Origin: Entonaema liquescens
Taxonomy: Eukaryota; Ascomycota; Sordariomycetes; Xylariales; Xylariaceae
Direction: 5' to 3'
NCBI GenBank assembly: GCA_902805475.1
Contig: CADCSX010000003.1
Location: 2,356,001 to 2,420,000 of the forward strand
DNA length: 64,000 bases
The translations under genes were made by a program, and so were the position numbers. The notes beneath the pieces were generated by a model. That model was not told where the DNA came from. It searched no databases and saw nothing but the letters and a program-made list of their open reading frames with translations. Below are positions 1-10,839 of this stretch, one piece after another. Numbering within the stretch: position 1 is the stretch's first letter; every line of letters starts with the position of its first letter.

Positions 1-325
1 GCCACGAGAAATTCATAAGCCTTGTCCGCAATGCAACCGTTCCTAGCAAAGCCTCACGCTATCACCACGTTCCCCCTACATTAGTGTTTTTAAATACCGA
101 AGTTTCATCGGATGGGAAATTTATTCGGGAAACCATGGTACGAAGCCAAGATTGCCTAGAAAGCCTAGATTATGGACATTCTCAAGCGAGATAAACATTA
201 AGTAAGAAGTATATGCATGTCTCCTTTTCCCCTCATATGCACATAACCTTCTCCGAAAAATGCAATATCTGTCATATCTGTTATCCTTTTAATACTAAGC
301 ATAATTCCCTCCTTTATTTTTGTTT
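1..325. other. Downstream flank of HIS1, no gene seen
   Basis: AT-rich sequence to the left of the HIS1 stop codon. I see no convincing coding frame, RNA gene or repeat. It should hold the 3' UTR and polyadenylation region of HIS1, which is transcribed leftwards into it. Confidence 0.5.
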
Positions 326-1486
326 TTAACTTCTAGTGTTTGCAATACTTAATACCAAAATGTCTGTTGCCCCGACCTTGGTGAGCTCGTCCATTATCGG
401 TGCAATCTTCTTCTTCTCAACCATGACGCTGACTGCAACCCAGCCATCCTCTTCAAGAGATGTTACTGTTGGTGCTCGTTTCCCTGGCGCGATCTTGGTC
501 GCTGCCGCGAGTCCTGACCTCTCCACATTGTATTGACACAGGACATATTTTTGGGCCGTAATGACACCGCGGATTCGGGCAGCAATCAGGTCTACAAGAG
601 CCGGATTGGAGGGATTTCGCGACTTGATCAAGATTGCTGTAGTCTCAACTACGGTGTCGATTGGTTTAAGTCCCGCGGCCTTCATTGTTTCTCCAGATTC
701 TGTTATGGGTCAGCGTCAGACTTCTAATCAAGGATTGAAAGGGTCATGAAGGCAGACTTACCGACAAGGTCGATGATTCCATCTGCCACACCAAGAGCGC
801 AAGCTGCCTCGACACTACCACTCAGCTCGATAATCTTCGTCTGTAACTTATCAGAAAACTTGACGGGAGTGCCATTTGCCTCTTTTGCTGCTTCTTCCTC
901 TAATTCCAAGTTGGCAAAGTACTTTTGTGCCAAGTGGACAAAACTCGTGCCGATGTTCTTCCCAATCAGATCTTTCGGGGAGTTATAGTCGCCTTTCTCA
1001 GGTACCTGGACCTGCAGCTTGCAGCCTCCGAAACCAAGATCCAAGACGGTTTCGATTCCTGATCCTTTCGAGTTTCGTTCAGTTTCTTCCTCTGGGGTGA
1101 TCTCTCCTGAGAACCGTCGTGCCTTGTATAGAGCACGGAGACCAGCATCGTGCTCTTGGACTTGGTCATAACCCGTTATTCCTAGGTCAACTTGGCCTTC
1201 ACCGACGAAGGTGGGTATGTCGGCTGCCGGGAGAAAGATGAGAGCGATAGGAAGGTTCTTGACTAGGGCTATGTCAAGTCGATTCTCTCGTCTGAACTGG
1301 ATGTCGGCACCCTCTAATAAGTTGAGAGCGGCTTGGTTAAGTCGTCCCTCTTTTTGGTATATTAGTTTTACGGTCTTACAGAATCGAGTCGACTTTGTTT
1401 AACTGTGGCCAGGAGAACTTACTCTTGGGAACGGCAAACAATAGCCGTCCTTCCAGGCTAGTAACGATAGGTAGAGCGTTAGCCAT
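326..1486 (-). CDS. HIS1: ATP phosphoribosyltransferase (histidine biosynthesis, step 1)
   Basis: Catalyses condensation of ATP with PRPP, the committed and feedback-controlled step of histidine synthesis, in the cytosol. Three exons read in frame: 1486-1423, 1349-762 and 699-326, giving 341 residues. Exon 1 encodes MANALPIVTSLEGRLLFAVPK and joins exon 2 to give the family sequence FAVPKKGRL. Exon 2 holds the catalytic part (GADIQFRRENRLDIALVKNLPIA cut short here as IQFRRENRLDIALV, then FVGEGQVDLGITGYD and SGSVEAACALGVADGIIDLV). Exon 3 completes the motif DLVESGETMKAAGL and encodes the C-terminal HisG-type regulatory domain ending VGATDILVLSIANTRS. The introns are 73 and 62 nt with GTAAGT donors. 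The protein is slightly longer than the yeast enzyme because of a polar insert around residues 110-130 (GEITPEEETERNSKGSG). The assignment is firm. Confidence 0.95.
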
Positions 1487-2272
1487 AGTATCAGATAATG
1501 CTAGAGAAGTTGAGGTCCTCTTGGCTCCGAGGAGACAACTCGAAATACTCGGGGGAGACGAACTGATTTACTAGATCCATGATTGCGTGATAGGTGATAG
1601 GGGGCACGGGACAAATTCAGAGATGCAACTGAGAGGATGGCTGCAGAACCTTGCGGGCCCTTAAATTATGGACAGGCCAATTGAAGAGGTCTACGTCCAC
1701 TCTACCTGCAGATTTAATGGCTTTTTCTGTGCTGCGATGTTTCCCTGGCGTTTTCCCAGCTGATCTATTCCCCTTGCTTCAGCGAAGAAAGACAACGGAT
1801 GGCGCTTTTAAAAATGGTTAAAATCTAAATTCTATAGCCCCACGTTCCTGAATCGGAGCTTCCACTTCGTTGTCATCTTACTAATGGCGGGGCAATGATT
1901 CGTACATGCATATACATGCATATAGATTAATTCACTTAACCGCCACAATGCTACCTTATATAACAACGTGGCCTCCGTACGCGATGCCGGTAGGATGACG
2001 GGATTCTATACTGCATTAACCTCATAATTTAGTATGTTATATTGCTGCAGATATTTATATCGGAAACATCTTAGCGTGATGCAGTTTATTCTACCTACCT
2101 GTTTGGTGTTCCAGCAGCTGAGAAGCACTTCATCGTCTTAAATCGATAGCACGTGAATTATTCAGATAAGAGATGTGCTCAACCATGTGGGTACCTATAA
2201 AACTACCTACTTTCAGCTAAGCGAACCAACAAGCCGGGACGCTTACCGCGATCCGTGGTTGACCCCCCCGAC

Positions 2273-2338
2273 GGTACCTAAGGTACTTAAGATTTAGGCA
2301 TCTCTCATAGGTATCTCCTTGATAGTACCTTAGGTACC
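2273..2338. repeat. Perfect 15-bp inverted repeat of GGTACCTAAGGTACT
   Basis: The 15-mer at 2273-2287 is matched exactly by its reverse complement at 2324-2338, with a 36-nt spacer. Each arm itself contains the near-palindromic GGTACCTAAGGTAC core. The same TAGGTACC vocabulary recurs around 10.1-10.8 kb and 14.9 kb, all in non-coding DNA. Confidence 0.8.
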
Positions 2339-2478
2339 TACTTGGCCTTCTTGGTGTAATTCTAAATTTAAAGGAGCTGTTGCCGCTTACCCGCTAGAAG
2401 AGGTAAGTCTCTATTCAATGTTACCTCCTACATGCAATGTATGTAATACAGAGGCAGTTTCAAAAATGCACTTAGTCG

Positions 2479-2535
2479 AAGTCTGAAATAATAGAAGTCT
2501 GAAATAATAGAAGTTTGTACAATAGAAGTTTGTAC
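2479..2535. repeat. Short imperfect tandem repeat
   Basis: Two exact copies of the 16-mer AAGTCTGAAATAATAG (2479-2494 and 2495-2510) are followed by a related unit, AAGTTTGTACAATAG (2511-2525), and a partial fourth copy. This is non-coding minisatellite-like DNA upstream of the transporter. Confidence 0.75.
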
Positions 2536-3215
2536 TTCCTCTTCTAGTCGCTTACATCGAAGTTGTACCACCATCAGAATCGCAAATCGAATATAAAAAG
2601 GACGATAATTCTCGAAAGGGGTTACACCAAGAAAACAAGGAATGTTCAAATGGCGGTTTGGTCCAACGTCAGTGCTTTCGCAAACCGTCTCACAACATAC
2701 ATAATACTATGTAATACCAACGTACTTTTCTACCAACGGGAAGCATTAGATTCTCGTGTTTCACAGGAATTGTACAGATTTCATCGTGGTGCCAAGCCAC
2801 AGTGGAGAGCTCCCAATGGTCCACAAACACCCCTGTTCCATGACATTACGGTCTTGGCTCTTTGGCTCTGCCAATAACTATTAGCTAAACCTCCTAAACT
2901 TCACCTATGCATTCATCTCTCAAAGTCTCACGAGACAAGCCTAGAAAGTCAGCTTTCCTCCAAGCTTTTTCTCAGTTCATCATGGTCTTAGCAACGACTA
3001 GTTAATAATATAAATAGTCTCTAGTATCAATAATTCAGAAAGAGAAGCAAAAAACTGCTGGCCGATTTAGACGTGTACGAAACTCCGAATTCCGTAGCAA
3101 TTCCAATAAAGTCAGCCTTAATATCAGCGCCGCGCAAAACCAGCTGACAGAGCACTTTCAGCGCGAACTCGAGTACGACGATCGCTGGGCTCGCAGCCCC
3201 TATAAACGGAACAAT

Positions 3216-5148
3216 ATGTCAAGATGGTCGGGTCAGCCCTCTATCAAGGGCAGCACTGAAGCAGTGCGAATGGCCTTGTTGACTCTCAACACCATCGGCA
3301 TTACGTACGTCGCAAACATCATACATAAGGCCTGAGGTGGTGGATGCTGACTGAATCGTTGCGCGCAGGTTCGTTTGGGGTGTAGAGCAGACCTGCAAGT
3401 TTCCCAATGGCTCCGGTGTGAAACTAAAACTAATAGTTCTCGCGTTTAGATTGTACCCCTTACCTCCTTTCCCTCGGATTGACGAAGAGTAAAACGTCCT
3501 TGGTCTGGATCGCCGGACCGCTCTCTGGACTCATCGTGCAGCCTATAGTTGGTGCTTTAGCGGACGAATCGACGTCGAAATGGGGGCGACGCAGACCCTT
3601 TATCGTGGTTGGCGCTATACTCTCCTCTCTATGTCTCCTCACTTTGGGTTTCACAAAGGAGATAGTAGGGTATTTCGTTCCCGACGAAAAGGTGGCGCAA
3701 ACCTTCACGATATCCGCTGCCGTATTGTCTATATACGCGGTTGACTTTTCGATCAATGCCGGTCAGTAGATGATTATTGCGCTTGGATGCGCTCCGAGCC
3801 ACTATATGCTAATAGTACTATTAGTTATGTCAGCGGCAAGGAGTCTCGTTGTCGACACGCTCCCGATCGAGAAGCAACAAACAGGATCTGCATGGGGTAA
3901 ATAATTACGATGTCCGTCTTGCAATGCATACTAACTTCATCAAAGGTAGCCGTATGTCAGCAATTGGCCATGGAATCGCGTATGCAACTGGCGCCATTGA
4001 TTTACCTTCTCTCCTCGGAACATCTCTAGGCGATACTCAGTTCAAACAGCTGACTGTCATTGCCGCATTCGGTCTCGTCTTCACCTGCGGAGTTACCGCT
4101 TGGGCTGTTACTGAGAGAATTTTGATCGCCCCTAGGCACGATCCTCGTAAAGAAGATGGAGGGTTTAAGGTTATCAGTCAAATCTGGTCGACTATCGTAA
4201 ACCTGCCACCTCGCATACGAGCAATATGCATGGCACAATTTTGGGCCTGGATTGGGTGGTTTCCTTTTCTCTTCTATAGCACGACATGGATAGGCGAGAC
4301 CTACTTTCGGTACGATTCGCCGAATGATGCGAAGGACTCGGGGGACGCACTTGGAGAGATAGGTAGAGTCGGAAGCGAAGCTTTCATCATCTACTCATTC
4401 ATCACCTTTTTCGGATCATGGATTCTGCCAATGGTCATTAGATCGCCGGATGATGAGAGTTATACCAAACGCCCTCCTCAGAGTCTCCGAGGTGTCCTGG
4501 AGAGATTCAGCAAGTATAAGCCAGACCTCCTGACTGCATGGATGTGCGCCCACGCAACTTTTGCGGGAGCAATGCTTTTCGCGCCATTCGCCCATAGCTT
4601 CAGGTTTGCTACCTTCCTCGTTTGCCTGTGTGGACTGTAAGTTTTTAATATCTGCTCCTGTGATAATTCGACGCCCGAATCTAACTTTTCGTAGACCTTG
4701 GAATATAGCATCGTGGGCACCTTCGGCTTTCCTCGGAGTCGAGGTTAATAAACTTAGTGGTGCTACTTCGTCCAACGCTTCGTATCGTCGTCTGTCGCAC
4801 GACTCAAACGTGGAGCTGGAAGAGTTAAATGACCCGGCTAGCCCTTCAGTTCTCGATCCAGAAGGTTTGCACGCAGCATCAAAATCGGGTTCGTCCGGGC
4901 AGTTGTCAGGCGTTTACTTCGGCATCTTGAATATCTATACAACGATTCCACAGTTCATCGGCACCATCCTTAGTACCATCATCTTCAGCATTCTCGAGCC
5001 AGGCAAGAGCCCCGAGTTGGCGCACAATGCACACCCCGAGGAGCAACACAGCACCGATGGTCCGAATGCCATTTCCGTATGTCTGTTCATTGGAGCTTGC
5101 AGTGCAGTGGTGGCTGTATTTGCTACTAGAAAGCTTAAATATTTATAA
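3216..5148 (+). CDS. Sucrose/alpha-glucoside transporter, MFS (GPH, SUT1-like)
   Basis: A plasma-membrane proton-coupled disaccharide carrier by family. Six exons read in frame: 3216-3304, 3367-3392, 3450-3761, 3834-3896, 3946-4636 and 4695-5148, giving 544 residues. The joined start region reads GITFVWGVEQTYCTPYLLSL, typical of fungal and plant SUT proteins, followed by SLVWIAGPLSGLIVQPIVG and the loop motif SKWGRRRPFIV. Later parts read LVVDTLPIEKQQTGSAW, MSAIGHGIAYATGAIDLP and GVYFGILNIYTTIPQFIGT. Exon 2 is only 26 nt. Intron 2 (3393-3449) must use a GC donor (GCAAGT), because only that join restores QTYCTPYLL. The long central loop (about residues 410-450) is polar, as in this family. The substrate (sucrose, maltose or another glucoside) cannot be fixed from sequence. 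I see no break. Confidence 0.9.
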
Positions 5149-7096
5149 TATTGCATGGTTGAATGCTAGGTCGTTAGAAGAGACGTACGTGTGTCGGACT
5201 GCAAAATTACTCTTGTATTAGAATTTATAATGGCTAAGGAGCGTGTTGTAGACTGAGATAGGCGAGGCGTTTGGGAGGCTTTGATGCTTAGGGCTTAAGG
5301 CTTAAGGCTTGAGGTATGGTGATATAGAATAGACTTGGATTTCGGGTATCATATCGTCATGGGTTAGCATTGGTGATACCTTATTAAGGACTAACGATAG
5401 TTGTGTGACCTACAATTGATACCCTCAAGAGGCGACCTCCACGGATGAACTGCGCCTTCTTAAATATGCCCGATATTTAAACCCTTGCTTGTTGTGTTAA
5501 CTCTCTACACCACGCCGGGAACACCAACCTGTCGTTATTGCCACCTTGCTACATTCCAACACTAGTTATGTTAATATCGAAGACAGTATTAATCACGGAT
5601 TACAGCGAGGGTGCCATTGGCCCCGCCATGGCCAAGGTCTTCCATTCAAAAGTCGCGAAGCGAACATCTTCCCTATTCTCATACATCTGATTCGTAGCAT
5701 CCCGAGTGCATCTCTAGTTCACTAACCCGCGCGGCTATCCCCACCCCCTTTCCCCAGCCAGAGATATTCGTGTTCTATATGGCCTGTAAGGCATATATCC
5801 CCTTTAAGGGAGATTAGTGAGGTATAGCCATTCAAAACAACCTGAAGCTCGCTTTTCCCTAGGAGCTGTCTGATCTCTATATATCATTTCTGTGTGACTG
5901 GTCGATTGGACAAAAAGCCCAAGCACCGTATAGATAGCCACTCTGGGCTACGACAACTCCTCCTGTTCCTTAAGTATGCTCTTCGCGTTGGTATACTGTC
6001 TGGGAAGCTTGACTTGGTGAATGAGGTCTTCCAGTCCGTCCCAAAGGCCCTCTTCCGGCGTGTCTTTCTTTCCAGTAAAGAATTTTGCCTCACCGGAAAC
6101 CACACCTCATAATGATGGCCTTTCCTGTGATACCTACACCCGAAAAATATTGGTGGAATTACATCCGACCAGATAACTAATTCTCAGTCTCCCTTGCTTC
6201 TTCGTACTCTTCGTCAGGACACACGCCTTGCAGCCACAGGCTAAGAATGAGTGGCTTTAGCTGTCCGATTGTAGAGATAGACTATAGCGTCTATACAATA
6301 TCCTATAGAATATGTAGAAGCCATACTGACAGTCTCATACGCCTAACTTCAGCCCTAATCACGCCCCTGATGCTTTTGGCTCTGCCGTTCTAGCCATGGG
6401 CCTCTGCTGAACTTAATTAAACGTAATATCTTCTAATCCCATCCGGGGCTTGATTTCGTATCAACCTAGCTCTCCATCCGAGCGTATAACCTTGACCCAT
6501 CCTTAGGTGCCATATCTAACCATAATGGCTAAGTTTTCCGGCCCCTTTTGATGAGTTCGAAAATCTTAGAATTATCCTTTCGCTTTACATACTTGTCGAG
6601 ACCAAACTTCGGTACCTTAGGCACAACTGGAATATTGTTTCAGTTCAAATCACATCTTAGTCACTTACGCTTTATTAGAACTTGATGATATACGTATTTC
6701 CATGACCTTGAATATGGGTTTAGAGTAGATTTGGAAGTACAAAATCCATATTAAATATTAAATATTAAATAAAAGATAATTACGAAGAATAATGTCACGA
6801 ATGGGAGCCATGTAGTTGTATAGCTTCCGCTAAATATCGACCTCGCATCTACCTTGCCCAGTCCTTAAAGGGTATAAGACCATGCACCAAAAGAAAAGTG
6901 GTCTGAGCTTAGATAAGTCTGAGGTCTGAGGTCACTTCAGATAACAATCCTCAGATAGCAATCGATATTCAAACAATTTTCAACCCCTCCAAACTCTCAA
7001 CAAGCAACCTCTTATTCACAACAACCTACTTTAGCGTACCCAAGCCTTCGACATAATACCTAAGCAGGCCTAAAATTGAAATTGAAAATTGAAAAT
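5149..7096. other. Intergenic region, transporter to SLX9
   Basis: About 1.95 kb without a supportable gene. Open frames of 70 codons around 5.9-6.1 kb overlap on opposite strands and show no motif. The stretch near 6742-6772 is AT-rich with repeated TATTAAA units. The last 250 nt should carry the SLX9 promoter, with repeated CTGAGGTCTGAGGTC-type sequence near 6920. Confidence 0.5.
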
Positions 7097-7796
7097 ATGG
7101 TTCGTCCCTACATTTACTCAACCAGCCACCCAATCCCCCTACTAACAGACCCTTCCTCCCCACCAGGCCCCCATCATCCCCTCCAAACGCCGCTCCCTCC
7201 GCGCCAAACTCGCCGCCCGCAGCGGCCCCGAGCCGTACGCACCTCGCAAAGCGCCGCGCCCAGACGCCGTCAACACAAACGACTCGTTCGCGAACACGAA
7301 GCGGGACAAGCGCAGCATCAAGCACGCGTCGTTCGTCTCGCGGATCGAAAAGGCGCACCAGAAGCCGGCCAAGCGGCGGCGCCCAAACAACAAGCTCGTC
7401 GCGAATTTGGACTCGCTGGCCGATGCGCTGCCGGACTTGCTTGCGGACGGGGAGACGGAGGAGGGCTTGAGGCAGATGCGCGAGGGCAAGGTGCGCCATA
7501 GGAGTTTGAAGAGCAGGCCCGGCGCGCTGAAGAGGAAGGAGAGGATTGTCAAGGGCGAGGTCGAGAGGTTTGGCGTTAGTCTGGCGCGGCTGAGCGCGGT
7601 GGCGGAGAAGGAGGTGCCGGTGCAGGTGGATGTCGAACAGGGCGAGAAGCAGCAGCAGCAGCAGCAAGGTGCTGTGGCGGAGACGAGTGCCGCGCCCGTG
7701 GTGTCGACTACGAATCGCTGGGCGGCGCTCCGAGGGTATATCTCGGCGACGATGGAGCAGAACCCCGCGTTTGTGGGGAAGCAGGATGGGAAATGA
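7097..7796 (+). CDS. SLX9: Ribosome biogenesis protein SLX9
   Basis: Slx9 is a nucleolar factor for 40S subunit maturation and export. Exon 2 (7167-7796) encodes PSKRRSLRAK near the start, then NKLVANLDSLADALPDLL, KVRHRSLKSRPGALKRKERI, VERFGVSLARLS and the C-terminal NRWAALRGYISATMEQNPAF, which together are diagnostic. A stretch of six glutamines lies around residue 165. The start is best explained by a coding exon that is only the ATG (7097-7099): an intron from 7100 to 7166 has a good branch site (CTACTAACA) and a CACCAG acceptor, and the join gives MAPIIPSKRRSLRAK and 210 residues. The donor, GTTCGT, is unusual, so the start is less certain than the rest. The GC-rich sequence also opens long antisense frames, which I treat as shadows. 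Confidence 0.85.
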
Positions 7797-8883
7797 AATG
7801 GGCTACAGCAAGCAGTATGGGTAAAACAAGCGCTCTAAGACGATCGAGACGAGGAAGTATGGCTGTTTTGAGGTAAGTCTATATGCCGCTTGGTTTTACG
7901 GCCCCCTGCTCATATCCCTTTTTAGCAGCCCCGATATCAAGAAAAAAAAAGCATACAGCTTTTAATATTTTGTCCGGATCACGTTCTATATAGTCTCAGG
8001 ATCCCTGGTAGGGCAACCGATGAGAAGCAATTATAGGATCTGTCTGTCTGCTTCAGTCTCGGCAGTCTTTTCTAAGGAAGAAGGGGTCCCGTTATGATGT
8101 AAAACTCTCCATATGGGGTCACCAGTCATGTTCCTATAAGATACCCGCATCCCTACGAGGGTGCTTTACTGGGTGGTCGGCAGTACTAGAGCTGGTGGTG
8201 GACAGAGGGAGCACAATAAAGCACTTGTCCTAGTTACGAGACACCTACCTTCATCTGGAGTCCGGAGTTGTACTTGACGCTTAGGTAACTGCAACGTTCT
8301 CTCGCTGGGATGAAATGACGTGTCTGTTATATTCGCTGTCAATGCTTCTGAGAAAAATGTCGCTGTCTACAAGATGTCATGTATCACACTATAGTGCACT
8401 ATATCCTAGTTATCACTTGTAGACCGCGAGTACACATTTTTTGCCCCCTATCAAATGATATATTGTCTCATAGTGGTATTCGCCCGTGCGTCAATGCTCA
8501 GAATAAAATCAATCAAAATTCACAAATCGCTGTTTCCAAATCCCTCCGTATCCGTGATATGCAGACGTAAACAATGCAAGGAGCCCTAATTTCGCACCGC
8601 CCTCCATATCTCGTAACCCCCAAACGGTGCCACTTCAAGTAATGCAAAACTCGCTGTAAACGTGATCTTGGCTACGCAGGATACGACAAGCGTGGGATGA
8701 CATGGCCGTGGAAAATACCTCGTGAATCACCGCGCTTGGATGTTACCCTTGGGTATGTAAAATGATGAATCACAAGGCCGGAGAAACTATGCCTGGGCGG
8801 GCGAAGTCATAGTATCCTTTAAACCAGTATGGCCTCCTTATAAACGAGTAGCAGATCTGGTAAATCAACATGCCCACCGAACT
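7797..8883. other. Convergent intergenic region, SLX9 to DEN1
   Basis: About 1.1 kb between two genes transcribed towards each other. An A-run lies near 7940-7951. The only open frames are short (63 codons at 8379-8570) and have no recognisable content. I see no RNA gene or repeat. Confidence 0.5.
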
Positions 8884-9871
8884 CTATTCGATTCGGGGTG
8901 GCGTATTGCTCGGCGTAAGACGTCTTCGTTCTCCTTCCTTGCGCAGACTCTCGATTATCTTGAGCATTTCCTTGCGAGCTCCGACGCTATCGATAGCCTT
9001 ATGGGCCATGCTCATCGAGATCTTTTCCCCGGCATTGACGGCTAAGAGACGCTTAACAAGTAGGTGTCGCATGACGATGCACACAAAGACGCCGCAGTCG
9101 CTTCCATTCTCTTGTTGGGGGGAGTCGGGGAGATAATGGAATCGTAGGGATCTGCCAAGTACGCTGGAGAGTCGCTTAGACGCCTCCCACGCTTCGGCAT
9201 TATTTGAACCATCTAGGGAATCGTAGTGAAACGAGACGCCATCAATGATACTCACAAGGAGCAAGGACCAATGACTTCCACCTTCGGCTTGCGAAACATT
9301 CCGGTTGTCGTTGATGGGGAGGAAGATGTGCGTTATTTGTCGGAAGTCGGGCAGGGCGGATCGAACCATTTCGGTATCCTTGTTCTTCATCAGGAGGAAA
9401 GTCATCGACGGTCGAAGGAGGACGATGTGTGCTTGAGGGTACTTCGAAAGTACTTCGCGCTCCAGGAACTCTTCCCAGAAGGCAATGTTCTATAGCGGAA
9501 ACTCGGGTTAGTAAACGCAGAGACGTAATTTCACGGCTCGCGGCGGGAGCTTACGTTGTCGGTCAACCAGTCATTCTTGAGCGCCTTGATGTCTTCGTAC
9601 GTAACTAAGCATTGAGAGTTAGCGTTACCCAAAATGTGGAAACTGGATTGAGAGGCATACGGAGAATGTCATGATCTAGAGGAGGTTAGTCAGTAAACGC
9701 ATAGGAGAAGAAAACCGAGTGTTAATTCTCACATGAAAGGTACGGCTGCGTAGGTGAGGGCGTGGGCGAAAACTGAGATCTTCTTGAGCGCAGTCTGCGG
9801 GAAGGACTTCTTCTGTAATGGGGGCTCACGCTGTCATTCAGCCGCCGAGCAAACTTGTCGCGGAACGTCAT
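8884..9871 (-). CDS. DEN1: NEDD8-specific cysteine protease (DEN1/SENP8, Ulp1 family C48)
   Basis: Removes NEDD8 from substrates and processes its precursor. Four exons join in frame: 9871-9733, 9675-9661, 9604-9555 and 9489-8884, giving 269 residues. The joined middle reads QPYLSYHDILLTYEDIKALKN and then DWLTDNNIAFWEEFLE, the usual N-terminal part of the protease domain. The catalytic set is visible: His141 (GGSHWSLLL), Asp158 (HYDSLDG), Gln194 and Cys200 (QENGSDCGVFV). The first 45 residues are Arg/Ser-rich and probably disordered. Exon 2 is only 15 nt. The starting ATG (MTFRDKF) is followed by an open frame and preceded by an in-frame stop. A general Ulp1-type SUMO protease is possible but less likely, because the protein is short and the motif spacing is DEN1-like. 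Confidence 0.9.
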
Positions 9872-10123
9872 TTGCAGGACCTTTGGTTATTATAGCCTCT
9901 TTGGGCAATATTATAGAGCCTCGTCTTCGTGCGACAAGTCAATAAGTAGGATTGCTTGGTGGTTGGTGTGAAGCGTCTTCGGCGGTCGGCGAACGAGAAT
10001 GCGCGTAGAGGATGTGGGGTGGGTAAGATCGAATCGAATCGAGAGATCGAGTCAGGGTAGAATAAGGGAGGGAGAGAACGTGTCTCGTCGCGAATGGGTG
10101 ATTTGCAGGTTGCCTAGGTATAT

Positions 10124-10165
10124 GGTAGGTAGGTGGTAGGTAGGTGGTAGGTAGGTAGGTAGGTA
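10124..10165. repeat. (GGTA)n microsatellite
   Basis: GGTAGGTAGGT units alternate with GGTGGTAGGT units over about 42 nt. This lies upstream of DEN1, about 250 nt from its start codon, so it may fall within its promoter. Confidence 0.85.
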
Positions 10166-10803
10166 TCGTGATGCTATTCAAGTAAGGGAATTCTGTTGTT
10201 GAATGCTATTTCAACGTTGTATTGTCGCAATGTCGATATTCGCCGGGGATGCTTGTGAATATACTTGCGAGCGAATCCCTTACCAATTACCAATGGGAGC
10301 CTAGAGTAAATTGCTGAATGCTAGACAAGGTCTGAAATGACGAAAGCCGAGATTCAAGTAGTTGCTGCGTGGTGTAAAACGGAGAAATAGCGTAGAACAA
10401 AGAATGCGGGCGGAATTACAACGATTACCTATGCGTATACCATAGGTAGGTACCTAGGTAGGTAGGTAGTATGGAAGTAATAAAAGTATTTGCTGAAAAC
10501 CAGGTATCTTCCTTCCGGGTTAATAAGAAGGAAAATAAAAAGTTGGCGTTCAAATTTGAAGGAGGACAGCGCACAATAATAGCACTAATGCTTGTTCCGC
10601 TGCTGTGCTGTTATTGAAAGTATATATCTTATTAGTAGGACGTAGCTGCGTACATGTATGTAGGTTGGTAGGTATTGGTATTTTAGCAGAGCAGAGGGAA
10701 AAATGGGTGGTAGAAGATGGGAAATGTTAAACTGCGGGGCGACAATGATGTACTTATATGTATTCTACACTAACTGAATACCTTTACAGATACCTAGCAT
10801 CTA

Positions 10804-10839
10804 TACAGAGTACCTACCTACCTACATAGGTACTCTGTA
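10804..10839. repeat. Perfect 12-bp stem hairpin with 12-nt loop
   Basis: TACAGAGTACCT at 10804-10815 is matched by its exact reverse complement at 10828-10839; the loop is a CCTA repeat. It is immediately followed by another GTACCTAGGTA element. It belongs to the same family of TAGGTACC-like palindromes as 2273-2338. Confidence 0.8.

Larger units (their letters stand above)
1487..3215. other. Divergent intergenic region between HIS1 and the sugar transporter
   Basis: No supported gene. This 1.7 kb must contain the promoters of HIS1 (leftward) and the transporter (rightward). The 104-residue open frame at 2563-2877 has no recognisable motif and no good splice context, so I do not call it. 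It contains two small repeats that are listed separately (2273-2338 and 2479-2535) and several TAGGTACC-type motifs that recur elsewhere in the window. Confidence 0.5.

Noticed and set aside
5288..5312. Telomere-like TTAGGGCTTAAGGCTTAAGG
   Set aside because: Only one TTAGGG unit is present; the rest is a short CTTAAGG repeat, so it is not an interstitial telomere.
7026..7667. 213-codon minus-strand frame opposite SLX9
   Set aside because: It follows the codon bias of the GC-rich SLX9 sense strand, is made of Leu/Arg/His runs, and has no motif.
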